Shown: positions 7,292 through 16,106, counted from the stretch's first letter. The stretch: 64,000 nucleotides of DNA from Fibrobacterota bacterium (GCA_003165595.1 PLWQ01000009.1:141516-205515); one strand, 5' to 3'. The notes: generated from the letters alone by a model not told the origin. Program-made: numbers and translations.

Positions 7292-9226
7292 ATGCCCATT
7301 GCAAGAAGAGTGATATGGATTGCGGTGTCCGTGGTTGCGGCCTTCTCGTGTGCGGTTGTTGTGGGCATTGTCAATCCCGGGGAGAAGGTGAATGCCCTGT
7401 GGGTGGTTACCGCTGCCGCGTGCTTTCTCGCGATATCCTACCGCTTCTACTCCAGCTTCATTGCGGCAAAAGTTCTGTCCCTCGACGAACGCCGAACAAC
7501 TCCCGCCCTGCGCCTCAACGACGGTCTTGACTACGATCCTACGAACAAATGGATTTTGTTTGGACATCATTTCGCGGCCATCGCGGGCGCCGGGCCGCTT
7601 ATTGGACCTATGCTTGCGGCACAGTTCGGATATCTTCCAGGCTTCCTCTGGATTCTCATTGGCTCCGCTTTTGCCGGCGCAGTGCACGATCTCGTGCTTC
7701 TCACCGTCTCGGTGCGCCGAAACGGCCAATCGCTTGCGCAGATCGCCAAGGACGAAATCGGCCCGGTGGGAGGATTTGCCGCGTCGATAGCAATTCTATT
7801 TATCATTATCGTTGCGCTGGCCGGACTCGGGCTTGCGGTGATTAATGCGCTCAAGCAGAATCCGTGGGGCACCTTTACCATCGGGCTCACCATTCCTATC
7901 GCGCTTGTGATGGGCCTGTATCTCAGGTTCTTTCGTCCCGGAAAAGTCGGCGAAGTGAGCGTTATCGGGGTGACGCTGCTGTTGCTTGCGGTCGTGATCG
8001 GCGGAAGGGTTCCTCACTGGCCCATAGCCCAATTCTTTACGCTCACCGACAAGCAGTTGGTTGTCGCGCTTATGTTTTATGGCTTTGTGGCGTCGGTCCT
8101 TCCGGTTTGGATGCTGTTGTGCCCTCGCGACTATTTGTCTACCTACATGAAAATCGGCACCATCGCGCTGCTCGCGCTGGGCGTGGTCTTCATGGCGCCC
8201 GTACTACAGATGCCGGCGGTTACGAAATTCGTTTCGGGCGGCGGGCCCGTTATCCCGGGCAAAGTGTTTCCTTTCATGTTCATTACCATTGCATGCGGAG
8301 CAATTTCCGGATTCCACGCTCTCATTGCCTCGGGCACAACGCCAAAGATGATAATGTCCGAAAAAGACCTCCGCATGATAGGGTATGGGGCGATGGTTGC
8401 CGAAGGGTTTGTTTCGATAATGGCGCTTATCGCGGCGACCATCCTCATCCCGGGCGACTATTTCGCAATCAATACGAAACTCCCGTTTGACGCGATCGCA
8501 GCCCTCGGATTCCCCGTTGACCAGATCAAAAACCTCTCGGCCATGGTCGGCTTGAACGTTGAAGGCAGGCCGGGCGGCGCGGTTTCGCTCGCGGTCGGCA
8601 TGACCACTATCCTTTCTCACATTCCGGGTATGCGTTCCATATTGCCTTACTGGTTCACCTTTGCCCTGATGTTTGAGGCGCTCTTTATTCTTACGACGGT
8701 CGACGCGGGCACACGCGTTGCGCGTTTTCTACTTCAGGAATTGGGTGGTCTGGTATACAAGCCGCTGGCGCGCCTCCGGTGGGCGCCCGGCATGCTCGGG
8801 ACAAGCGCGCTTGTGGTGGCGGCGTGGGGATATCTTATTTATCAAGGCAGTATAGCCACGATCTGGCCGATGTTCGGCGTGTCGAACCAGTTGCTCGCCG
8901 CCATCGCGCTGGGGGTCGGGACAACGGTGATAATCAAATACAAGAAAGTGAAATATATCTGGGTTACGCTCGTGCCTATGATCTTCATGTTTATCACGAC
9001 ATTCACCGCGGCATGGCAGCTGTTTTTCATGTTCCGGCATAAGGCGGTCTCGGCGTTACTCGCGGCCGACAAGCTCAACTTCAATCTCGATGCGGGACTT
9101 GTGGCGACCATGGCCGCGCTTGCGATTGTTGCGCTGGCCGACATGCTTTACAAGTGGTATGGATACCTGAACGGAACCCGGGAGATGGGGATGTCTGAAG
9201 TGGTGAAGCTGGCTTCAACCCCGTAA
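7292..9226 (+). CDS. cstA: CstA-family carbon starvation / pyruvate-peptide transporter
   Basis: An integral inner-membrane carrier of the CstA family, whose known members take up pyruvate (BtsT, CstA) or peptides during carbon limitation. The 644-residue protein has many hydrophobic segments and family hallmarks GHHFAAIAGAGPLIGP (near residue 90) and GSAFAGAVHDL. The C-terminal five-helix domain also appears complete. The ATG follows GGGGGAAG. The upstream hybrid kinase is the obvious candidate regulator, in analogy with BtsSR control of BtsT. A hairpin at 9234-9284 follows the stop. Confidence 0.93.
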   Translation: MPIARRVIWIAVSVVAAFSCAVVVGIVNPGEKVNALWVVTAAACFLAISYRFYSSFIAAKVLSLDERRTTPALRLNDGLDYDPTNKWILFGHHFAAIAGAGPLIGPMLAAQFGYLPGFLWILIGSAFAGAVHDLVLLTVSVRRNGQSLAQIAKDEIGPVGGFAASIAILFIIIVALAGLGLAVINALKQNPWGTFTIGLTIPIALVMGLYLRFFRPGKVGEVSVIGVTLLLLAVVIGGRVPHWPIAQFFTLTDKQLVVALMFYGFVASVLPVWMLLCPRDYLSTYMKIGTIALLALGVVFMAPVLQMPAVTKFVSGGGPVIPGKVFPFMFITIACGAISGFHALIASGTTPKMIMSEKDLRMIGYGAMVAEGFVSIMALIAATILIPGDYFAINTKLPFDAIAALGFPVDQIKNLSAMVGLNVEGRPGGAVSLAVGMTTILSHIPGMRSILPYWFTFALMFEALFILTTVDAGTRVARFLLQELGGLVYKPLARLRWAPGMLGTSALVVAAWGYLIYQGSIATIWPMFGVSNQLLAAIALGVGTTVIIKYKKVKYIWVTLVPMIFMFITTFTAAWQLFFMFRHKAVSALLAADKLNFNLDAGLVATMAALAIVALADMLYKWYGYLNGTREMGMSEVVKLASTP

Positions 9227-9233
9227 TTCTTTG

Positions 9234-9284
9234 CAAAAACGCAAGATTGCTTCGCTTCGCTCGCAATGACAAAACGCGTTTTTG
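9234..9284. repeat. widespread ATTGC-TTCGC-TTCGC-GCAAT repeat inside a larger hairpin
   Basis: An outer inverted repeat (CAAAAACGC at 9234-9242, GCGTTTTTG at 9276-9284) encloses an inner one (ATTGC 9246-9250, GCAAT 9263-9267) around TTCGCTTCGCTC. The inner sequence is a short interspersed palindrome I recognise from many unrelated bacterial genomes. Placed 8 bp after the cstA stop, with a T-run on its 3' arm, it could act as the cstA terminator. Confidence 0.6.
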
Positions 9285-9350
9285 AATATTTAGAGGTCCC
9301 CATATGACGCTTGCTCAGGGACAAAAGACCGCGCATTTTACCCTTTCCAC

Positions 9351-9380
9351 TTGCACTCGCGCTTTGGGATAAAATATTTT
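9351..9380 (+). promoter_or_regulatory. likely sigma-70 promoter of tRNA-Pro
   Basis: TTGCAC-N18-TATTTT, with the -10 box ending 13 nt before the tRNA. The same -10 hexamer is seen ahead of rpmE and the phosphofructokinase gene. Confidence 0.45.
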
Positions 9381-9393
9381 AATGGTTCTAAAC

Positions 9394-9468
9394 CGGAGTG
9401 TGGCCCAGCCTGGTTAGGGCACTTGGTTCGGGACCAAGTTGTCGGAGGTTCAAATCCTCTCACTCCGA
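9394..9468 (+). tRNA. tRNA-Pro (anticodon CGG)
   Basis: Acceptor arms CGGAGTG (9394-9400) and CACTCCG (9461-9467) pair perfectly. The anticodon stem CTTGG/CCAAG encloses loop TTCGGGA with anticodon CGG, reading CCG. The T-arm is GAGG-TTCAAAT-CCTC. CCA is not encoded. A run of seven T follows directly and probably ends the transcript. Confidence 0.93.
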
Positions 9469-9588
9469 TTTTTTTCCTTCCGCTGTTCCTTTTCCCCTAT
9501 TTTACCAGGGTGCATGCGGCGTCGGGTGCGGTCCCCGGTGCGGTTGTCGGCGTTCGTTCCACACTAACCAGGAATTCATCGTCGCCTT

Positions 9589-10905
9589 ATGGAAAAATCC
9601 CGGCTTCTCGGTGACATCTCCGACAGGACGTTCGACAACGGGCTCAAGGCAATCTGTCTGCGGAAGCCCGGCGCTCCCGTCGTATCCGTCCAGGTGTGGT
9701 ACAAGACGGGCAGCGCCAATGAACGGGATGGCATCAGGGGAATATCGCATTTCTTCGAGCATATGATGTTCCGCGGTTCCAAGAACGTGGGACCGGAGGA
9801 GCATGCCCGCCGAATTAACGATGTCGGTGGTCACTACAATGCTTTTACCGCGGAAGACGTGACGGCCTACCTCAACAGCGTGCCCAGGGATCATCTGGAC
9901 ATGGTGTTGTCTCTCGAATCCGACCGCATGAACGACCTTGCCATAAGCGAGAAGGTCCTGGAAACCGAGCGCAACGTTATCGTCGAGGAATTCCAGACCT
10001 ACATGAACAATCCTCTCACCAAGGCTTTTCTGGAATTCCGCAAGGAATTCTTCATGGGGCATCCCTACGAGTACTCTGCGCTGGGCCGCATGGAGGACAT
10101 CCGCGCCATCACCGTCCAGGATTGCATGGACTACTACCGGCGATGGTACACGCCCGACAATGCCTTGATTGTGGCGGTGGGCGATTTTGACAATTGCGAA
10201 TCCGTGTTCGAGAAAATAGGCAACTGTTTCGCAAGACACCCTGCCTCAGGCACGGCTGCGGTCGCGGCGCCGGCCGGCCCACCCCCGAATCGTTCGCTCA
10301 GGATGAAACGGGACGTGGATTTCGATGTTCCCATTTGCATCGTCGGATATCCGGCTCCTGCGGCATCGGACAAAGATGCGCTGCCGCTCGAAATCCTGCA
10401 GGTGGTGGTCTCACAGGGCGAATCGTCCCGTATGCACCGGGAAATCGTTCGGAAACATTCGCTGGCCGTGATGGCCGGCGGCATGAACCAGAGCCTCAAG
10501 CGGGCCGGCATGTCTATTTTCTTTGCAATGTTCACGCCCAATGTGTCACAGCGGCGGGTGGAAGAGGCCATCATCGAGCAAGTTGAAGCAGTGAGGACCG
10601 GCAGCATCACAAAGGCCGAGATGGAAAAAGTCAAAAATACCGTCTTGACAAACAGAGTTTACGAGCTGTATTCTGCAGATCATATTTGTCAGAAGCTTGC
10701 CTACTCGGAAACCATCGAAGGCGATTACAAACGCTGGGTTACGAGACTGTCGGAGCTCGAATCCCTGGATGTCGGCATTCTTGCCGACGCCGCCCGGCGG
10801 TACTGGGACGAATCAGCGCGTCATACGTTGTATTTGAAACCGAAGAAGGTTAATCCGTTGCTGTTTGCCGTTGGCATTGCGAGAAAATTAGCTCCCAAAC
10901 GCTAA
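9589..10905 (+). CDS. M16 peptidase, catalytic subunit
   Basis: A zinc metallopeptidase of the pitrilysin/processing-peptidase family. The inverted motif H54-F-F-E57-H58 is followed 76 residues later by the third ligand E134 (ETERNVIVEEFQ), the exact M16B spacing. The 438-residue length is that of a single M16B subunit. No signal peptide is seen, so a cytoplasmic or membrane-associated site is inferred. An in-frame stop lies 24 bases upstream, fixing the ATG despite a distant AGGA. The next gene is its inactive partner 29 bp downstream, so an obligate heterodimer is likely. Confidence 0.9.
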   Translation: MEKSRLLGDISDRTFDNGLKAICLRKPGAPVVSVQVWYKTGSANERDGIRGISHFFEHMMFRGSKNVGPEEHARRINDVGGHYNAFTAEDVTAYLNSVPRDHLDMVLSLESDRMNDLAISEKVLETERNVIVEEFQTYMNNPLTKAFLEFRKEFFMGHPYEYSALGRMEDIRAITVQDCMDYYRRWYTPDNALIVAVGDFDNCESVFEKIGNCFARHPASGTAAVAAPAGPPPNRSLRMKRDVDFDVPICIVGYPAPAASDKDALPLEILQVVVSQGESSRMHREIVRKHSLAVMAGGMNQSLKRAGMSIFFAMFTPNVSQRRVEEAIIEQVEAVRTGSITKAEMEKVKNTVLTNRVYELYSADHICQKLAYSETIEGDYKRWVTRLSELESLDVGILADAARRYWDESARHTLYLKPKKVNPLLFAVGIARKLAPKR

Positions 10906-10934
10906 GGGCGCGGGACAGAAACCGGGACAATCAC

Positions 10935-12266
10935 ATGGCCGAAAAACCCATTTACACGTTTCCCCCAATCGTCGAAGAGACGCTTGCCAACGGATTGCAC
11001 CTGATGCTTGTGGAAGATCACGAGCAGGAGGGGATAACGCTCGCTTTGCAGATGCCCTTTGGTGAATTCTGTGATCCCGTGTCACGGGAGGGAGCGGCCG
11101 AAATGGCCATCGGGGTGATGCTCAAAGGGCCGGCGTCGCTCTCGCCTGAAGAATTTTCGGAGAAACTGGAACACTCCGGCGCCAGCCTGTTTACCGATGT
11201 GGGAGATGAGCACTGCATTCTCGGAGGCAAGATGCTTGCCCGGTCGAGCGAGCAAATTATTCCGCTCTTCTGGGAGATGGTGTGCAATCCCGGGTTCAGG
11301 CCGAAGGAATTGGCACGCATTAAGCGCGAGACAATCACCGGACTTCAAGCCGAGCTCGCTGATCCGGCGTCCATCGCAAACAAGCATTTTGGTTGCGTAC
11401 TGTGCGGGCCCGACCATCCGATCGGCAGAATACAAACCATCCGGTCGGTCAAGAGAATCGGCATCAACCACGTCAAAGAATTGTGCGATTCCTATATTTC
11501 GCCCGTGCACGCGATTCTTGTTCTCGCCGGTGATTTTCGCGTTCACGAAATGTTTTCAAAATGGCGAGGGTTGTTTGAATCGTGGAAGAAAAGACCCGGT
11601 CGCGATCCCGTGATCGCCGGACCTTTGCCCCCGGTTTCCGGCAACAGAATCCGGCTCGTGGACAAAAAGGATCTTTCGCAGGTGTCTTTGATACTGGGAC
11701 ATCCGGCATGCAGCGAGCTCGACCCGCTGCGCAACGAACTCGCGATTGCAAACTACATACTCGGGGGAGGCAATTTTTCGTCGCGCCTCATGGCCCATGT
11801 GCGGTCCAAGGAGGGAAAAACGTACGGCATTTCTTCGCAACTGTCGTGCAGCAGGAACTACGGCATTTTCTCCATAGCAACATCCACCCAGAACAGCCAG
11901 GCGCAAGCGATGCTTGCCTCCATCATCCAGGTGTACCGTACGCTCTCGGACAAGGGTATCAGCCAGGATGAACTCGACAAGGCAAAACAGTTCGTAATCG
12001 GCAATATGGCTTTCCAACTTGAAGGCATCGTGAATGTCGCCGAAAAATTGTTGTGGCTCAAACAGTTCGGGCGGGATATTTCGTATGTGGAACGGTTCAA
12101 CGAACGAATCGCTTCCGTCACCGTCGAATCGGTCAACCACGCCATAAGCTTGTATCTTTCTTCTCCGGGATTCGCTATCGTCGCAGTCGGCAAAAAGGAA
12201 GAGATCGGCCCGGTTCTTTCGCAGCACGGGCCGGTGGAAACGGTCAATTTCCGGTCGCTGCTTTAG
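10935..12266 (+). CDS. M16 peptidase, non-catalytic partner subunit
   Basis: A 443-residue M16 homologue in which the zinc motif is replaced (REGAAEMAIGVMLKG where H-x-x-E-H is expected), so it cannot bind zinc in the usual way. It retains the C-terminal half with the glycine-rich stretch GGGNFSSRLMAHVRSKEGKTYGI typical of the family. It follows the catalytic subunit in the same operon. Such pairs form a chamber in which the inactive half helps bind the peptide, as with mitochondrial processing peptidase alpha and beta. Confidence 0.9.
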   Translation: MAEKPIYTFPPIVEETLANGLHLMLVEDHEQEGITLALQMPFGEFCDPVSREGAAEMAIGVMLKGPASLSPEEFSEKLEHSGASLFTDVGDEHCILGGKMLARSSEQIIPLFWEMVCNPGFRPKELARIKRETITGLQAELADPASIANKHFGCVLCGPDHPIGRIQTIRSVKRIGINHVKELCDSYISPVHAILVLAGDFRVHEMFSKWRGLFESWKKRPGRDPVIAGPLPPVSGNRIRLVDKKDLSQVSLILGHPACSELDPLRNELAIANYILGGGNFSSRLMAHVRSKEGKTYGISSQLSCSRNYGIFSIATSTQNSQAQAMLASIIQVYRTLSDKGISQDELDKAKQFVIGNMAFQLEGIVNVAEKLLWLKQFGRDISYVERFNERIASVTVESVNHAISLYLSSPGFAIVAVGKKEEIGPVLSQHGPVETVNFRSLL

Positions 12267-12368
12267 TCGATCGTTCTGCAAATATTCCGCCTCTGTGAAC
12301 AACCCTGAGCCGTTCAAATTCATCGATATGCATTGCCACGATTTTTGCTCCCGATCTATTTTAGGCAC

Positions 12369-12866
12369 ATGATTTCCGTTTTTCTGAGCCTCGGAACAAA
12401 CATGGGCAGGAGGCGCCGGTACATTGATAAAATGATAGCGCTGGTCTCGGGTTTCCTGTATAAGCCAATCAAGATTTCGCGCCTCATGGAAACAGAGCCA
12501 GTGGGGGTTTCGGCCGAACAGCAATGGTTTCTTAATTGCATCGTGTCGGGGAAGTACGACGGTACCCCGGAAGAATTGCTTGCCGAGTGCCTGGGTGCAG
12601 AACAAAAGCTGGGCCGCGTACGGGGAAAACAATTCGCGCCGCGCACCGCCGACATCGACGTGCTGATGTTCGGCAATCGCCGGATTGGCCGGAAAACACT
12701 CACCGTGCCTCATCCGTGCATTCTTGCGAGGCGGTTTTGTCTCGAAGGGTTGCGAGAAATAGCTCCGCGCACGAAAATCGCGGGCACCGGTTTGACCTGC
12801 GATCAGCATTACCGGAGAATGCCGCAACGGGTGAGGGTTCAAAAAATCAGATTCCTTGCGTGGTAG
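12369..12866 (+). CDS. folK: 2-amino-4-hydroxy-6-hydroxymethyldihydropteridine pyrophosphokinase
   Basis: Transfers pyrophosphate from ATP to hydroxymethyl-dihydropterin in folate synthesis. The start ISVFLSLGTNMG and the magnesium-binding R-T-A-D95-I-D97 signature are diagnostic. From ATG 12369 the protein has 165 residues; an upstream in-frame ATG at 12333 would add a non-conserved hydrophobic stretch. A deoxynucleoside kinase follows 28 bp downstream, a pairing also known in Bacteroidetes relatives. Confidence 0.92.
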   Translation: MISVFLSLGTNMGRRRRYIDKMIALVSGFLYKPIKISRLMETEPVGVSAEQQWFLNCIVSGKYDGTPEELLAECLGAEQKLGRVRGKQFAPRTADIDVLMFGNRRIGRKTLTVPHPCILARRFCLEGLREIAPRTKIAGTGLTCDQHYRRMPQRVRVQKIRFLAW

Positions 12867-12894
12867 AAAAGTCCCCCGCAAGAAAGGATGTGTA

Positions 12895-13605
12895 ATGGCG
12901 GTACAGAAAGCCCCGCAGCTTCCACGGCATGTGCGATACCTGTGCGTCGAGGGCGTACTCGGGGTCGGAAAGACCGCGCTGTGCAATCTGTTGAGCCGGC
13001 GGCTGGGTGCCCGCCTCGTGCTGGAGGAGGGCGAGGAGAATCCGTTCCTGCCGAAGTTCTACAGGAACAGGAAGTCGTTTGCCTTTCAAACTCAGCTGTG
13101 GTTCCTGCTGTCGCGCTACCGCCAGCTTTCCGAGACCTTTACGCAGCTCGACCTTTTCCAGGACGTGAGCATTCTGGATTACATGTTTGCAAAAGACAAG
13201 ATATTCGCAAGTATCAATCTTGACGAAAACGAGCTGGCGCTCTACTGCAGGATCGCGGCCATCCTCGAACGAACCATTCCGGCGCCCGATTACGTTGTCT
13301 ACCTTCAGGCCTCCACCGACGTTCTTCTCAAACGTATTGAAAAACGGGGCAGACCATTTGAATCGTCCGTCGACAAGGATTATATCGATCTCCTCAATCA
13401 GGGGTATAACCATTTCTTCTTTCATTATACGGGCTCGCCGCTGCTGATTATCAATACGAACGACATCGACTTCGTCGAATACGAAGGTGATCTCGATGAA
13501 CTGGTACGGGAGATTTGCAAGGTGTCGCCCGGCAGCAACTACTATCAGCCTCTTGATTCAAAAACTCGGTCGTTTCTCGACAACAAGAAGAAAACGGAAC
13601 TGTAG
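12895..13605 (+). CDS. deoxynucleoside kinase (deoxyadenosine/deoxyguanosine kinase type)
   Basis: Phosphorylates a deoxynucleoside for salvage. The P-loop G-V-L-G-V-G-K-T is at residues 20-27. The stretch FAFQTQLWFLLSRYRQL, with the substrate-binding Gln, is characteristic of bacterial dGK/dAK proteins. A late R-x-x-x-R lid (KRIEKRGRPFE) is present. Length 236. The ATG at 12895 follows AAAGGA. Probably co-transcribed with folK. Which base it prefers cannot be told from sequence alone. Confidence 0.85.
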   Translation: MAVQKAPQLPRHVRYLCVEGVLGVGKTALCNLLSRRLGARLVLEEGEENPFLPKFYRNRKSFAFQTQLWFLLSRYRQLSETFTQLDLFQDVSILDYMFAKDKIFASINLDENELALYCRIAAILERTIPAPDYVVYLQASTDVLLKRIEKRGRPFESSVDKDYIDLLNQGYNHFFFHYTGSPLLIINTNDIDFVEYEGDLDELVREICKVSPGSNYYQPLDSKTRSFLDNKKKTEL

Positions 13606-13956
13606 AATCTGGCTCCGGCGAGCTCGTGCCTCGTCGTTTGCGCGCGGTCCTTGCGGCGGGTGCTCTATTTGCCTTTGTTTCGCGTTCGAACCAAAGTATT
13701 TTCGAGTGCTCTCGGTGAAGAACCTCGCAGCATCACACTCTTGCGAGCCTGCGAGGCATCTTCCATCCCTAAGGAAGAATAATTTTGTAGTCGTTTGCTG
13801 GCGCCGAAGCACCACGACTACGACTGCATACAAACACTGCAGGAGTAGACGCGACAGCGAACCTTCGGGGACCGCGATTACAGCCGGATGTACGCCAAAG
13901 TGAGCAGCCTGTAATCCGCAAACTTTTGGATTGAACCCTTCCAGCGGTTGCTGCAA
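13606..13956. other. gene-free interval with repeat and hairpins
   Basis: The 351 bp between the kinase and panC hold no convincing gene. They contain an inverted repeat GTAGTCGT (13788-13795) / ACGACTAC (13813-13820), smaller hairpins, and the minus-strand copy of the AGGCTGCTCAC repeat at 13850-13935. That copy ends 21 bp before the panC start. The minus strand is open across the interval, but its product is low-complexity and continues into panC in the wrong sense. Confidence 0.5.
13850..13935 (-). repeat. dispersed AGGCTGCTCAC repeat, long copy
   Basis: Read on the minus strand, it begins TTCAATCCAAAAGTTTGCGG and continues through the core AGGCTGCTCAC, GGCGTACATCCGGC, and GGTCCCCGAAGG. 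Its first 60 nt match 49467-49530 closely; its second half matches 49531-49596. The order of segments is shared and only short stretches differ, so this is a true repeat. Confidence 0.75.
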
Positions 13957-14814
13957 ATGAAAATCGTGACGAATGCTTCTGAAATGAAGAACCTTTCCAT
14001 CACCTACGGGAAAGCGGGAAGGAGTCTTGGGCTTGTGCCCACCATGGGCGCCTTGCACGACGGCCACGTATCGTTGATAACCACAGCCAGGGAGCATTGC
14101 GATATCGTCGTGACCAGCATTTTTGTAAACCCCCTGCAATTCGCACCTTCCGAAGATTTTGCAAAATATCCGCGTCCTTTCGACAAGGATTGCGCCACCG
14201 CGGAAAAAGCCGGATGCGATGTCGTGTTTGCGCCCGACGCTAAGGAGATGTATCCGACCGGCTATTCGACGTTTGTGGATGTCGAAACTATCACCAGCTA
14301 CCTGTGCGGCGCCAACAGGCCCGGGCATTTCAAAGGCGTGGCCACCGTGGTTCTAAAGCTGTTCAACGTGGTGTCCCCGCAGGTAGCGGTATTCGGGCAA
14401 AAGGATGCACAACAGTGCCTCGTTATCCGGCGCATGGTGCGCGACCTCAATTGTTCAGTCCGACTTGTGTTCGCGCCAACCGTGCGTGAAAAGGACGGCC
14501 TCGCAATGAGTTCGCGGAATTCCTATTTGTCGAGCGACGAACGCGGCCAGGCGGTCTTTATTTACAAGGGAATTTGCGCCGCCGTTTCGCTGTACGGTGG
14601 GGGAGAACGCAACGGCGCGGCACTGCAGGGAACAATTGCAGGAGCTTTGAGCGGCGCGCCGCTATTGTCGGTGGAATATGTTGAGATCGTTGACATGGAT
14701 ACTGTTTCGCCGGTGTCCGTACTTGGCGCGCCGGCGCTTGCCGCAATTGCCGTCAGGACAAAACAGACTAAAACCAGGCTCATAGACAACGCAGTATTGG
14801 GAGGTACATTTTGA
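13957..14814 (+). CDS. panC: pantothenate synthetase
   Basis: Condenses pantoate and beta-alanine with ATP in coenzyme A synthesis. The nucleotidyl-transferase HIGH-like motif P-T-M-G-A-L-H-D-G-H (residues 28-37), the pantoate site FVNPLQF and the second ATP motif A-M-S-S-R-N-S-Y-L are all present. Length 285 is normal. ATG 13957 gives the conserved MKIV start. The ribosome-binding site is weak and the dispersed repeat ends just upstream. The stop overlaps the TTG start of the next gene. No panB or panD is in the window. Confidence 0.94.
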   Translation: MKIVTNASEMKNLSITYGKAGRSLGLVPTMGALHDGHVSLITTAREHCDIVVTSIFVNPLQFAPSEDFAKYPRPFDKDCATAEKAGCDVVFAPDAKEMYPTGYSTFVDVETITSYLCGANRPGHFKGVATVVLKLFNVVSPQVAVFGQKDAQQCLVIRRMVRDLNCSVRLVFAPTVREKDGLAMSSRNSYLSSDERGQAVFIYKGICAAVSLYGGGERNGAALQGTIAGALSGAPLLSVEYVEIVDMDTVSPVSVLGAPALAAIAVRTKQTKTRLIDNAVLGGTF

Positions 14815-16106
14815 AATCTCCAGCCGCAGCGCGGGTTCCGCTTGTGTTCAACCTGTTTCCCCGAAATTACTCTTCCATTGACGAATGGAGTTCCGGCGTC
14901 TCGCATGTTGCCGGCATGGGGTTCAACTGGATCTATGTGAACCCGTTCCACGCAACCGGGTTTTCGGGAAGCCTGTATGCAATCAAGAACTATTACCAGT
15001 TGAATCAGCTGTTCGTAAAGAAAGGTCACGACACCTCGGATTGGCGGCCGCTCAAGAAATTCGTGGCGGCATGTAAAGACGCAGCAATCGACGTCATGAT
15101 GGACCTCGTGGTTAATCATACTGCATTCGATTCGGTTCTGGTCAAGACCAATCCGCTGTGGTACAAGCGTGACGACAAGGGCAGGCTTGTGAGTCCGCAC
15201 GCAGTTGATCCGGCCGATTCGAACAACGTTACGGTATGGGGTGACCTGGCCGAAATAGACAATCTTGAAAGCAAAGATCGCAAAGGATTGTGGGACTATT
15301 GGGATAAACTTGTGTTGTACTTCCAGGAAATGGGAATCCGCGGATTCCGCTGCGATGCCGCGTATCAGGTTCCGGCCGGGCTGTGGAAGTTTCTTATTTC
15401 CGCCGCCAAGAAGCGTTATCCCCGGACGGTATTCCTTGCCGAGACCCTCGGGTGCACCATGGACGAAATCGGCGCGCTCAAGGGAACCGGGTTCGACTAT
15501 CTGTTCAATTCGTCGAAGTACTGGCAATTCGACAAACCCTGGTGCCTGGAACAGCACGAAGGGAACAAGAAAATCGCCCCTTCGATAAGCTTCCCGGAGT
15601 CTCACGACACCCCGCGGCTGGCGGGTGAGAAACCGGGCACGATCGAAGTGCAGAAAATGCGATACGCGTTTGGCGCGATGTTTTCCGAGGGGCTGCTCAT
15701 GGTGGGCGGATACGAATTCGGCGCAAAACACAAGACTGATGTGGTTAAAGGAACTCCAAAAGACGTGGAACCGCCGCAATGGGACATCAGTTCGTGGATA
15801 AAGCAAATGAATGAATGCAAACTGTCGGCGCCGGTTTTCTGCGAAGAAGGATCGTGGACCGCGCTTACCGAATACGACAAGGATTTTCTGTTTCTTCTAA
15901 AGCAGACGGATGGAAAGGGCGGGTCCGTTTTGGTTTGCGTCAATAAGGATCTCGAAAAGCCGGTCGAAGTTGTTCGGGAGGATTTCCCGGCAGAATATGC
16001 GCGCTGCACGTCAATGATCCGTCCGCTGTCGAACCCTTGTGCCGGATGTGCTGTGCCCGATCGGCTCACATTGGGTCCGGCGGAAGTCGTGTTCTTTACG
16101 CTCTGA
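14811..16106 (+). CDS. GH13 alpha-amylase-family enzyme, GlgE-like catalytic core
   Basis: A cytoplasmic (no signal peptide) alpha-glucan-active enzyme. The four GH13 regions are visible: DLVVNHT (H103), GFRCDAA with nucleophile D182, FLAETLG with acid/base E211, and SFPESHDTPR (H265, D266). The wording of regions II-IV resembles the maltosyltransferase GlgE more than secreted amylases, but the 431-residue protein lacks the extra GlgE N- and C-terminal domains. The start is TTG at 14811, overlapping the panC stop, with GGGAGG six bases upstream, so translation is probably coupled to panC. The substrate is undetermined. Confidence 0.82.
   Translation: MKSPAAARVPLVFNLFPRNYSSIDEWSSGVSHVAGMGFNWIYVNPFHATGFSGSLYAIKNYYQLNQLFVKKGHDTSDWRPLKKFVAACKDAAIDVMMDLVVNHTAFDSVLVKTNPLWYKRDDKGRLVSPHAVDPADSNNVTVWGDLAEIDNLESKDRKGLWDYWDKLVLYFQEMGIRGFRCDAAYQVPAGLWKFLISAAKKRYPRTVFLAETLGCTMDEIGALKGTGFDYLFNSSKYWQFDKPWCLEQHEGNKKIAPSISFPESHDTPRLAGEKPGTIEVQKMRYAFGAMFSEGLLMVGGYEFGAKHKTDVVKGTPKDVEPPQWDISSWIKQMNECKLSAPVFCEEGSWTALTEYDKDFLFLLKQTDGKGGSVLVCVNKDLEKPVEVVREDFPAEYARCTSMIRPLSNPCAGCAVPDRLTLGPAEVVFFTL

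Noticed and set aside
9234-9284. possible insertion-sequence end or attachment site beside the tRNA gene
   Set aside because: The palindrome is a common interspersed repeat, there is no integrase or direct repeat of the tRNA 3' end nearby, and the flanking genes are chromosomal.
11556-12986. 476-codon open frame on the minus strand
   Set aside because: It runs antisense through the second M16 gene, folK and the kinase start, which all have recognised motifs; its own product has none.
13558-14328. 256-codon minus-strand frame across the panC upstream region
   Set aside because: It is antisense to panC and crosses the dispersed repeat; the product is low-complexity. The similarity of part of it to the 49377-49622 frame is due to the repeat.
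14562-15806. 414-codon minus-strand frame
   Set aside because: Antisense to panC and the GH13 gene, which carry all their catalytic motifs.
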